A stretch of DNA of 8,228 nt from Anaerolineales bacterium (GTDB lineage Bacteria > Chloroflexota > Anaerolineae > Anaerolineales > Villigracilaceae): positions 1 through 8,228 of the forward strand of contig JAICRQ010000135.1 of assembly GCA_025966435.1 (NCBI GenBank). Direction: 5' to 3'. Below, piece after piece: positions 1-6,157 of the stretch (positions are counted from its first letter, which is position 1; every line of letters begins with the position of its first letter). The notes beneath the pieces were generated by a model, which saw only the letters and a list, made by a program, of their open reading frames with translations, did not search any database and was not told the DNA's origin. Made by a program: the position numbers and the translations under genes.

Positions 1-897
1 CATCTCGACCCGGTATTGACCGATTTCAAGCCAGACTGGGTGCTGGTCGTCGGCGATACAGCGACCGTCGTCACCACCTCTTTACTCGCTTACTATCGGC
101 GAATTAAGGTAGGTCATATCGAGGCAGGGCTACGAACGCATAACAAATGGCATCCCTTCCCCGAGGAGCTCAATCGCCGTATTGCCACGGTCATTGCCGA
201 TCTGCATTTTGCGCCGACAGAATGGTCAAAGGGAAATCTTTTGCGAGAAGGCATCGACGAAAAAAACATCGTGATCACGGGCAACCCGGTCATCGATGCA
301 ATGAACTTCGTAGTGCAGCAGGAAGAGCCGCAGGAAATCACCACTCTGTTAGAGAGACTACGGACCAGGAGACTAGAGACTAAGAGACTTATCCTCGTCA
401 CCGCGCATCGCCGCGAGAACTTTGGAAAGCCGTTTGAGAATATTTGTCACGCGATCAAAGAGCTTGCTACACGTGAGGACGTCGAGATCGTCTATCCTGT
501 CCATTTGAACCCGAATGTGCAGGAGCCTGTCAACCGAATCCTTAAGGGTACGCCGCGTGTCACATTGCTGCCTCCGCTGGATTATCGTCCGATGGTGCAT
601 CTGATGAAACATGCAAAACTGCTCATTACCGACTCCGGCGGACTACAGGAAGAAGCTCCATCGCTGGGTATCCCGGTCCTCGTTTTGCGTGAAACTACCG
701 AACGCCCGGAAGGAATCGAGGCGGGAACACTTAAGCTCGTGGGCACAGAAACCAGCCAGATCGTCCGTGAAGCGGAACGCCTTTTGGATGATCCCGCTGC
801 GCATGCAAAGATGGCTAAAGCGGTGAATCCGTATGGCGATGGACACGCGGCAGAACGAATCATACAAACATTGGTGAATTCGTCGGAAATGTTTTGA
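1..897 (+). CDS. wecB: UDP-N-acetylglucosamine 2-epimerase (non-hydrolysing), 5'-truncated by window
   Basis: Enzyme of the WecB/MnaA family, which interconverts UDP-GlcNAc and UDP-ManNAc in the cytoplasm for cell-surface polysaccharide synthesis. The frame is open from base 1; 298 residues are visible against about 376 in E. coli WecB, so roughly the first 80 residues lie outside the window, and the TTG at 16 is not a real start. Family motifs run in order: VVGDTATV (about residues 16-23), GHIEAGLRT (38-46), PFPEELNRR (52-60), FAPTEWSKGNLL, then ILVTAHRRENFG around residue 130-141 with the catalytic-region His, and SGGLQEEAPSLGIPVLVLR with RPEG in the C-terminal UDP-binding half. A short heptamer repeat codes for the loop just before ILVTAHRREN. 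It ends in TGA, showing that TGA is a normal stop in this genome. Family confidence is high; the specific polymer served cannot be told from one gene. Confidence 0.95.
   Translation, partial: HLDPVLTDFKPDWVLVVGDTATVVTTSLLAYYRRIKVGHIEAGLRTHNKWHPFPEELNRRIATVIADLHFAPTEWSKGNLLREGIDEKNIVITGNPVIDAMNFVVQQEEPQEITTLLERLRTRRLETKRLILVTAHRRENFGKPFENICHAIKELATREDVEIVYPVHLNPNVQEPVNRILKGTPRVTLLPPLDYRPMVHLMKHAKLLITDSGGLQEEAPSLGIPVLVLRETTERPEGIEAGTLKLVGTETSQIVREAERLLDDPAAHAKMAKAVNPYGDGHAAERIIQTLVNSSEMF
354..390 (+). repeat. Degenerate GAGACTA heptamer repeat inside wecB
   Basis: GAGACTA occurs at 354-360, 369-375 and 376-382 (the last two directly in tandem), followed by GAGACTT at 384-390. It encodes a basic loop (R-T-R-R-L-E-T-K-R) between two Rossmann-type halves of the epimerase, a part of the family that tolerates length change. 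The unit is 7 nt, not a multiple of three, so gain or loss of one copy would shift the frame. Confidence 0.6.
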
Positions 898-940
898 CAC
901 AGCTATCCAAATTGAAAGGTATAGTCCTCCCGGCTCTGTA

Positions 941-946
941 TATAAT
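941..946 (+). promoter_or_regulatory. Consensus -10 box placed for a leaderless start
   Basis: A perfect TATAAT lies 6 nt before the ATG at 953, so transcription would begin at or next to the start codon. No Shine-Dalgarno sequence is present. No good -35 is found 16-18 nt upstream; a perfect TTGACA at 894-899 is too far for this box but could pair loosely (20 nt) with TATAGT at 920-925, which would give a short leader instead. Confidence 0.5.
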
Positions 947-952
947 GATTTT

Positions 953-1897
953 ATGAAAGCAACCCGGCAACTGGCTGCACTTTTTGTCCTTCTGGCAACC
1001 TTGTTGTCCGAACCGGGATCCGCTGTTGCGCAATCCACAACCGTCCAGTTTTTTCCGGAGACCGGGCATTACGTAAAAGGGGAATTTTTACAATTTTACA
1101 GAATTGTGCCTGACCCTCGCCTTGTCTTTGGCTATCCCATCACAGAGCAGATCACATCCAGGGATAGCAAAACCGTCCAATACTTCCAACGCGCTCGCTT
1201 CGAATTACGGCAAGACCTGCCTGAAAATCAGCGAGTGCAGCTCACGCCCGTCGGGCAGGCGTTGTATGAACGCGCCGACCAGTTGAATCTCGGCAACATA
1301 TCAGGCTGTGAGTTGTTTCCAACCGGCTACTCGGTCTGCCTGGCGTTTCTTGATTTCTTCAAAACCAGCGGCGGTGCGGCGCAGTTTGGCAATCCCATCT
1401 CACCGTTCGAATACCACGAAAGCCTGATCGTGCAATATTTTGAGAACGCCCGGCTTGAGTGGCGCGCGGACCGGCCGGAAGGTCAGCGCGTGGTTCTTAC
1501 TGACCTCGGTCGTCACTATTTCGATCGGCTGGGGGAAGACCCGGCTCTCCTCAAGCCGGTGAGCCCTCTCGATGCCACGATCAATCCTATACTGTCGATA
1601 AAGGCTCACGCCTTTGTAGCAAGACCGTTGACAGGTTCTACCGGTCAGCAAGCCGTTTATATCATTGTCCAGAGCCAGACTCTACAAGCTGTTTCAGACG
1701 CCACAGGCAAAGTCACTGTACGTTGGACGGACGGTCGGGTAGAAGAATATTACTTTACCACCAACCAGGCGGGGCTGGGTCGTGTGACGCTCAATTTTTC
1801 AGACCAAAAACAGGGGGAACTCGTGCCGATCGATATTACTGTTGTGCATCAGGGACTGGGAAGCAGGACACGGACATCGTTCCGGATCTGGTTCTAA
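953..1897 (+). CDS. Secreted protein with two FGYPI/VQYFE repeats and Ig-like C-terminus
   Basis: Extracellular protein of 314 residues with no function I can name. Residues 1-26 are a signal peptide: Lys/Arg start (MKATR), hydrophobic core ALFVLLATLL, and an A-V-A cleavage site before Q27. Two copies of a module of about 70 residues follow. Copy 1 (33-104) has FFPETGHYVKGEFLQFY, FGYPITE, VQYFQRARFE and LTPVGQALY; copy 2 (121-190) has LFPTGYSVCLAFLDFF, FGNPIS, VQYFENARLEW and LTDLGRHYF. Copy 2 is flanked by two cysteines (119 and 129) that could form a disulfide. Residues about 215-314 are beta-rich and Ig-like, ending TSFRIWF. I associate this architecture with Chloroflexota exported proteins, often near peptidase or wall-related modules; a cell-surface binding role is inference. 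The ATG at 953 is chosen because it gives the signal peptide. The stop overlaps the stop of the convergent gene. Confidence 0.85.
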   Translation: MKATRQLAALFVLLATLLSEPGSAVAQSTTVQFFPETGHYVKGEFLQFYRIVPDPRLVFGYPITEQITSRDSKTVQYFQRARFELRQDLPENQRVQLTPVGQALYERADQLNLGNISGCELFPTGYSVCLAFLDFFKTSGGAAQFGNPISPFEYHESLIVQYFENARLEWRADRPEGQRVVLTDLGRHYFDRLGEDPALLKPVSPLDATINPILSIKAHAFVARPLTGSTGQQAVYIIVQSQTLQAVSDATGKVTVRWTDGRVEEYYFTTNQAGLGRVTLNFSDQKQGELVPIDITVVHQGLGSRTRTSFRIWF

Positions 1898-2571
1898 TCC
1901 AACTCTCTCCAATGAAATACCGGACCCTCCTTGCAAGCCAGCTTCCAATCGGATTTTAAAGTCACGGCACACACTCCGCAATCTGCGATTCCCCCACATG
2001 GGATGCCTGTGCGGATGAGAACTTGCGCGTCCGTCCGAGCCGCCAGGCGACTCCGATTCCTCACTCTTTCTCTCAACTCCTGCAGATTCTCGCGCGCAAC
2101 ATCAAAAGCGACGTAATCCGCCCACTCCAGAACATCGCTTAGACTCGAGAGCGGCTGCACCTCTACATCATCGAGCAGGTCTTCCGGCGTCGTGTTGCTG
2201 ACCAGGACAACTGCGGCATCCTGCTTCAATGCCGGTCGAATCAATCCCCGCAGACGCACCGGCGCATCATCCAATGCTACAAGCCCGACCCTGCGAGCTG
2301 CGAGCGGAAGACTAAAGCCGCGTCCCAGTGGACCGCGCAGGTGCAGGAGCAGTCCTGGACTCCAGTCAGCCGTGGCAGGTGCAGCGGCGATAAAACCCTG
2401 AGGCGCGGAATCCGAATAGAAAACAGGAATAGCTAAGGGTGAGCCTGATCCGTCATTTGCCAGCAGATACTGCCCCGGCGCGGGAATCAAATGTGGTGAG
2501 CAGGAAATGCGCACATAGCGATCCCCATCCTCAAGAATCAGTTCAAGCACTTGCCCTGTCCCTGTTTGCAT
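1894..2571 (-). CDS. PyrK-like [2Fe-2S] electron-transfer protein, orphan and degenerate in the nucleotide-binding half
   Basis: Protein of 225 residues resembling PyrK, the electron-transfer subunit of class 1B dihydroorotate dehydrogenase. The C-terminus carries C192, C198, C201 and C213 followed by KEGPVF, matching the PyrK [2Fe-2S] site (C...C..C...C-x-DGPVF). The central LRGPLGRGFSLP (about 78-89) matches the family's GPLGxGF motif, and APGQYLLA (31-38) the first flavin-domain strand. Two things depart from a working flavoreductase: the FAD-binding R-x-[YF]-[ST] motif is not seen (PLAIPVFYSD instead), and the glycine-rich NAD motif after the GPLG segment is replaced by VALDDAPVRLRGLI. 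The first Cys spacing is C-x5-C rather than the usual C-x4-C. No pyrD lies beside it. It diverges from selD and converges with the secreted protein. The fold family is fairly sure; a role in pyrimidine synthesis is not. Confidence 0.75.
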   Translation of the reverse strand: MQTGTGQVLELILEDGDRYVRISCSPHLIPAPGQYLLANDGSGSPLAIPVFYSDSAPQGFIAAAPATADWSPGLLLHLRGPLGRGFSLPLAARRVGLVALDDAPVRLRGLIRPALKQDAAVVLVSNTTPEDLLDDVEVQPLSSLSDVLEWADYVAFDVARENLQELRERVRNRSRLAARTDAQVLIRTGIPCGGIADCGVCAVTLKSDWKLACKEGPVFHWRELD

Positions 2572-2577
2572 ACTGCT

Positions 2578-2606
2578 ATGCTATCATAGCGAAATAATTC
2601 TTTCAA
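2578..2606 (-). promoter_or_regulatory. Candidate leaderless promoter of the PyrK-like gene
   Basis: On the minus strand TTGAAA (2606-2601) is followed after exactly 17 nt by TAGCAT (2583-2578), then 6 nt to the ATG at 2571. That places the transcription start at or next to the start codon, and no Shine-Dalgarno sequence is present. An alternative -10, TATGAT (2588-2583), pairs with TTGTTG (2609-2604) at 15 nt; it would also give a very short leader. Confidence 0.5.
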
Positions 2607-2632
2607 CAAATAGACAACAGCAAGTGGTGTAA

Positions 2633-2666
2633 AATGACCGGCGATCAGCAATGACTTCCGGTCATT
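2633..2666 (+). promoter_or_regulatory. 9-bp inverted repeat upstream of selD
   Basis: AATGACCGG (2633-2641) and CCGGTCATT (2658-2666) are perfect inverted copies around a 16-nt spacer; the spacer itself repeats AATGAC in direct orientation (2650-2655). The right arm ends 7 nt before the selD Shine-Dalgarno sequence. A possible -10 (TAAAAT, 2630-2635) overlaps the left arm, so it could be an operator over the promoter or, if transcribed, a leader hairpin. Function is not known. Confidence 0.45.
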
Positions 2667-2673
2667 CTGATTC

Positions 2674-2678
2674 AGGAG
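2674..2678 (+). promoter_or_regulatory. Shine-Dalgarno sequence that fixes the selD start
   Basis: AGGAG lies 4 nt before the ATG at 2683. By contrast the GTG at 2833 (the first possible start after the TGA) has only ACTTACTG-type sequence before it and no ribosome-binding site. This supports translation beginning upstream of the in-frame TGA. Confidence 0.7.
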
Positions 2679-2682
2679 TTCT

Positions 2683-3741
2683 ATGCCGATTCCACAAACC
2701 GGACGCGAGATCCGCCTGACAACCCTTTCTGCCTGTGCAGGTTGAGCGTCCAAACTAAGCGCTGAGGCGCTGACGCAGGTTCTGCGTCCTGTCAAAGACA
2801 TCTTCGATGCCTCTTCGTTCCCGGACTTACTGGTGGGTCTACGGGATCCTGACGACGCGGCTGTCTGGCGTCTGGACAAGGAACGTGCGATCGTGGTCAC
2901 TACAGATTTTTTCACGCCCGTGGTGGACGACGCTTATGATTATGGAGCCATCGCGGCCGCAAACAGCCTTAGCGATGTGTATGCAATGGGAGGGAAACCT
3001 TTCCTCGCCTTGAATATTGCGGCGTTGCCAGAGAACCTGCCTGATGAAATCTCGAGCGAGATCATCCGCGGCGGCGCGGAAAAAGCGCGGGAAGCGGGCG
3101 TTGTGATCGCAGGCGGGCATACAGTCAAGGACAAGGAACCGAAGTATGGTCTGGTCGTCATCGGCTTCGTGGATCCGCGCACGATGCTCAGTAAAGGCGG
3201 CTTGCAGGTGGATGATGCGCTGGTGCTAACCAAACCCCTGGGGTTCGGCGTCACAACCACGGCTCTCAAGCGGGAACAGGCGGAGGAACCGGACGTTCTG
3301 GAAGCCGTGCAATGGATGAAGCAATTGAACAAGATAGCCAGCGAATTGGCAATTGCATTTGGAGTTCGCGGCGGGACCGATATTACCGGCTACAGTCTTC
3401 TGGGGCATGGCATGGAGATGGCAAACGCATCGGGTGTGTCTTTGAAATTCAACTTTGCAGACATACCCTTTATCGCAGGGGCGCGCAAATATGCGGAAAG
3501 AGGCATGTTCCCGGGCGGCGCGTTCGACAATAAGAAGCATTTCGAAGCAGCGGTGCGGTTCAACAAAGCCCTTGATGAACCGCACCAAATGCTGCTCTTC
3601 GACCCGCAAACGAGCGGCGGACTCTTACTCGGTGTTTCGCGCCAGAATCTGGATTCTTTTCTAGCACGAGGGCGTGAAGCAGGGCAACCCCTTTGGGTTA
3701 TTGGGCGCGTTGAAGAGGGGGCAGGCATTGAAATTCGCTAA
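2683..3741 (+). CDS. selD: Selenide, water dikinase (selenophosphate synthetase) with in-frame TGA read as selenocysteine
   Basis: Makes selenophosphate from selenide and ATP, the selenium donor for selenocysteine and selenouridine synthesis. The full frame from ATG 2683 has 352 residues (E. coli SelD: 347) with one in-frame TGA at codon 21 (2743-2745). The N-terminus aligns position by position with E. coli YSHGAGCGCKISP: here L-S-A-C-A-G-U-A-S-K-L-S, so the TGA replaces catalytic Cys17 and K24 matches essential Lys20. Downstream come LLVGLRDPDDAAV (49-61), TTDFFTPVVDD (73-83), NSLSDVYAMGGKP (94-106), AGGHTVKD (143-150), LTKPLGFGV, DITGYSLLGHG (233-243) and DPQTSGGLLL (307-316), all SelD hallmarks. 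The second Cys of the usual GCxC is Ser23, while an extra C18 makes a C-x-x-U pair. Hairpins right after the TGA fit a SECIS. A start at GTG 2833 would omit U21 and K24 and give an inactive protein. selA, selB and selC are not in the window. Confidence 0.93.
2746..2788 (+). promoter_or_regulatory. Candidate bacterial SECIS element of selD (two alternative hairpins)
   Basis: Immediately after the TGA (2743-2745) the sequence can fold in two ways. Hairpin A: inner stem AGCGC (2758-2762) with GCGCT (2767-2771), loop TGAG, and an outer stem GCGTC (2746-2750) with GACGC (2772-2776), leaving a 7-nt 5' bulge; its loop begins 17 nt after the TGA. Hairpin B: GACGCAG (2772-2778) with CTGCGTC (2782-2788), a perfect 7-bp stem with loop GTT starting 33 nt after the TGA. 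The bacterial SECIS model asks for a stem-loop with G among the first two loop bases about 16-37 nt from the UGA; both qualify. B excludes only the outer stem of A, so the inner stem of A and B could stack. Confidence 0.8.
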
Positions 3742-3759
3742 GAAACGAATTGTGTTTCT
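3741..3759 (+). terminator. Weak hairpin at the selD stop codon
   Basis: AGAAAC (3741-3746) and GTTTCT (3754-3759) form a 6-bp stem with a 7-nt loop that begins in the last base of the stop codon. It is A/T-rich and has no following T-run, so termination is only a possibility. Confidence 0.2.
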
Positions 3760-3923
3760 CAAGGGTTGGACTTGATCGGTTGCTAGCGGTGCAACAGTAT
3801 CTCTATTGGAGACTTCTCGAAGAGCATTGCGATGAAAAGCCGGAGAACCATAGTACAATAAGAATACTTGTAGTACCATGTCAGAAATCCCCATAGATAG
3901 TCATAAACATCTGCCATATCTTT

Positions 3924-3940
3924 CCATCCATGCTGGATGG
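3924..3940 (+). repeat. Perfect 7-bp hairpin in the selD-corC intergenic region
   Basis: CCATCCA (3924-3930) and TGGATGG (3934-3940) pair perfectly around TGC. It lies in the 276-nt gap between selD and the CNNM-CBS gene, and is followed by a second possible hairpin, CGGGG (3949-3953) with CCCCG (3964-3968). Neither has a T-run. Apart from these I see no promoter, RNA gene or coding sequence I can support in 3742-4017. Confidence 0.4.
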
Positions 3941-4017
3941 CGAACGTGCGGGGTATTTGTAATCCCCGGCGCATCTTAACGCGGCAGCCTGGTACAGATA
4001 GCGAACATACCCTTTCG

Positions 4018-5334
4018 ATGAACATAACTACGGAAATCATAATTATCCTGGCGATCATTCTGGTAAATGCATTGCTTGTATTGTCCGAGATCTCTGTTTC
4101 TTCATCCCGCAAGGCACGTTTACAGCAGCGCACCAATGAAGGAGACAGGCGGGCAAATACCGTCCTGCATTTGATCGAGGATCCAAATCTTTTCCTTTCC
4201 ACAGTCACAATCGGTATCACCCTTATGGGGGTATTTGTCGGCGTAATTGGAGGGGCGAGGCTCTCCGCTCCATTGAGCGGACTGCTCGCAACAATTCCTG
4301 CATTAAATCAGTACGCGGAACCACTTGCTCTCGCAATCGTTGTGATTGGCATCACCTTTGTATCCATCGTGTTTGGAGAGCTGGTTCCAAAACGGATTGC
4401 TTTGCATAACCCGGAACAGATCGCTGCGATTCTCGCGGGACCAATGATTTTCGTCTCGGCGCTTTTCAAACCGTTCGTATGGATTCTTGGAAAGATCACG
4501 GATTTTGTCTTGAAGCTGCTCGGTATCCAGCCTGGGGCAGAACCTCCTGTGACAGAAGAGGAGATCCAATTATTGATCGACCAGGGCACACAGGCAGGCG
4601 TTTTCGAAGAAGCCGAACACGATATGGTGGAGGGTGTCTTCAGCCTGGCAGACCAGCGTGTCTATTCGCTGATGACACCGCGCCCGGATATCGTCTGGCT
4701 GGATATTGCGGACTCGCTCGAAGACATCCGCCTGAAGTTGGAACAAAGCAATTTTTCGCGCTTTCCGGTGCGGCAAGGTTCGCTGGACGCCATTGTGGGG
4801 ATCGTCAAAGCGAGGGATTTGCTTGTCCAGAGCTTGAACAATGAACCCATCGTTCTCAAGAACTTACTCAAGCCGGCTTTCTTTGTGCCGGAAACCATGT
4901 TCGCCTCGCGCGCCCTTGAAGTACTTAAGGAAAAAGGCACCGACATGCTGCTCGTGATCGACGAATTTGGAGCCCTTCAGGGCTTGCTGACGATCACCGA
5001 TATTCTCGAAGAAATCGTCGGTGAAATGGAGATCGAGGAGCCGCAAGCCACGCAGCGCCAGGATGGGTCCTGGCTGCTGGACGGGATGCTGGAAGTGGAT
5101 GAATTCAAGGAAATTTTCCATCTGCCGGTGCTTCCCCATGAAGATGAATATGAGACGTTGAGCGGGTTTGTCATGGTTTCCCTGGGACGTGTGCCGCAGC
5201 CAGCGGATCGCTTCGAATGGCACGGCTTGAACTTCGAGGTGATGGATATGGATGGGCGCCGGGTGGATAAGGTGCTGGTTACAACGCTGCCGCAGCGAGC
5301 TTCTACGGCTGAAGAGAGCAACGGAAAAAAATAG
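4018..5334 (+). CDS. HlyC/CorC-family CNNM transmembrane and CBS-pair protein
   Basis: Integral membrane protein of 438 residues of the CNNM/DUF21-CBS-CorC_HlyC family, linked to magnesium or other cation efflux. Domains in order: CNNM/DUF21 membrane domain (1 to about 175) with hydrophobic segments near 5-23, 61-83, 102-125 and 141-168 and the family's FGELVPKRIAL motif (119-129); an acidic linker with EEEIQLLIDQGTQAGVFEEAE (about 180-200); a CBS pair (about 214-335) with VYSLMTPRPDIVWL, SNFSRFPV and DEFGALQGLLTITDILEEIVGE; and a CorC_HlyC domain (about 345-425). The start at ATG 4018 is preferred because the first membrane helix follows at once, as in the family. An upstream ATG at 3937 would add 27 polar residues and sits in a hairpin. 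No clear Shine-Dalgarno sequence precedes either. The ion carried, if any, cannot be read from sequence. The next gene starts 52 nt downstream. Confidence 0.9.
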   Translation: MNITTEIIIILAIILVNALLVLSEISVSSSRKARLQQRTNEGDRRANTVLHLIEDPNLFLSTVTIGITLMGVFVGVIGGARLSAPLSGLLATIPALNQYAEPLALAIVVIGITFVSIVFGELVPKRIALHNPEQIAAILAGPMIFVSALFKPFVWILGKITDFVLKLLGIQPGAEPPVTEEEIQLLIDQGTQAGVFEEAEHDMVEGVFSLADQRVYSLMTPRPDIVWLDIADSLEDIRLKLEQSNFSRFPVRQGSLDAIVGIVKARDLLVQSLNNEPIVLKNLLKPAFFVPETMFASRALEVLKEKGTDMLLVIDEFGALQGLLTITDILEEIVGEMEIEEPQATQRQDGSWLLDGMLEVDEFKEIFHLPVLPHEDEYETLSGFVMVSLGRVPQPADRFEWHGLNFEVMDMDGRRVDKVLVTTLPQRASTAEESNGKK

Positions 5335-5366
5335 TGGCTGTCCTGTTTCCTCTGTGATCTTATTTT

Positions 5367-5377
5367 CATAATAAAAT
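5367..5377 (+). promoter_or_regulatory. Overlapping -10-like boxes before the HAD gene
   Basis: CATAAT (5367-5372) and TAAAAT (5372-5377) each match TATAAT at five of six positions and lie 14 and 9 nt before the ATG at 5387. No Shine-Dalgarno sequence is present, so a very short leader or leaderless mRNA is plausible. I see no convincing -35. Confidence 0.35.
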
Positions 5378-5386
5378 AGCTCCTTC

Positions 5387-6136
5387 ATGGCTCGTAATTT
5401 TCTTCGCGCGGTACTCTTCGACCTGGGCGGCACGCTCATGTATGAGCGTGCCAATTGGGATTCCGTCATTGCCCATGCAGATGAGGCACTCACCAATTAT
5501 TTACGGGGAGAAGGATTGGAGTTGAACCTGTCCACGTTTCCGCGTGAGTTTCGCAAGAGGCTGAGGAAGTATTTCCAACAGCGAGAACAGGACCTTCTGG
5601 AAACCACCTATTCGTTTGTGCTGCGCGACGTTCTGAAGGACAAAGGATATGGAAATATTTCAGAGAGTGTGCTGCGCAATGCCTTGGACCAGCTATTTGC
5701 CATTACACAAACAAACTGGGTACTGGAAGACGACGCCCTGCCAACCCTGCAAAAACTCGAAATGGACGGGTATCGCATGGGGCTGATCTCGAACGCAGGC
5801 GATGACCAGGATGTGCAGCAGCTCGCGCGGCGTTTCGGGATTGCTAAATACTTCGACTTTATCCTGACCTCGGCGGCGTGCAGTTACCGCAAACCGCATC
5901 GTCGCATTTTTGAGCTGGCGCTCTCGAACTGGTATTTCCTTCCATCGGAAGGGGTGATGGTCGGAGACAACCTGGATGCGGACATACGCGGCGCCGAGAG
6001 TGTAGGCTTGTTCACGGTCTGGCTCAGCCGGCGCGCGGGCAAACGAACGGAAGACCAGCTTACGATCCAGCCAGACGCGAGCCTGTCCTCGCTTTCAGAG
6101 CTTCCCGCAGTTCTGGACCGCCTCCAAGTCCAATAA
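5387..6136 (+). CDS. HAD-superfamily hydrolase (subfamily I)
   Basis: Soluble hydrolase of 249 residues. The core motifs are visible: motif I LFDLGGT with nucleophile D12; motif II GLISNAG with S135; motif III YRKPHRRIF with K169; motif IV VMVGDNLDADIRGAESVG with D194 and D199. The helical cap is the insertion between motifs I and II (about residues 20-115), as in subfamily I. The position two after the nucleophile is G14, not the Asp that acts as acid/base in HAD phosphatases; this DxGGT form is widespread but means phosphatase activity should not be assumed. The terminal IF-LAL---...P-E-VMVGDNLDADI-GA segment is like those of phosphoglycolate-phosphatase-like and haloacid-dehalogenase-like members, so annotation by name beyond 'HAD hydrolase' is unsafe. 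It follows the CNNM-CBS gene by 52 nt on the same strand. Confidence 0.9.
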   Translation: MARNFLRAVLFDLGGTLMYERANWDSVIAHADEALTNYLRGEGLELNLSTFPREFRKRLRKYFQQREQDLLETTYSFVLRDVLKDKGYGNISESVLRNALDQLFAITQTNWVLEDDALPTLQKLEMDGYRMGLISNAGDDQDVQQLARRFGIAKYFDFILTSAACSYRKPHRRIFELALSNWYFLPSEGVMVGDNLDADIRGAESVGLFTVWLSRRAGKRTEDQLTIQPDASLSSLSELPAVLDRLQVQ

Positions 6137-6157
6137 TAAATTTATCCTCACATCATT

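Noticed and set aside
582..1069. Minus-strand open frames across the end of wecB and the start of the secreted-protein gene
   Set aside because: They are antisense to well-supported genes, show no family motifs, and have no ribosome-binding sites.
2743..2745. TGA as a nonsense mutation making selD a pseudogene
   Set aside because: The TGA falls exactly on the catalytic position, is followed by SECIS-like hairpins, and the rest of the gene is intact with all family motifs.
2833..3741. selD starting at GTG 2833 with 302 residues
   Set aside because: It lacks the catalytic residue and essential Lys, has no ribosome-binding site, and the same frame upstream of the TGA gives a perfect SelD N-terminus.
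3937..4017. Earlier ATG for the CNNM-CBS protein
   Set aside because: It adds 27 polar residues before the first membrane helix, which family members lack, and the ATG lies inside a perfect hairpin without a ribosome-binding site.
3783..4220. Minus-strand frame of 145 codons between selD and the CNNM-CBS gene
   Set aside because: Its composition matches no family, and half of it is antisense to the clear CNNM-CBS coding sequence.
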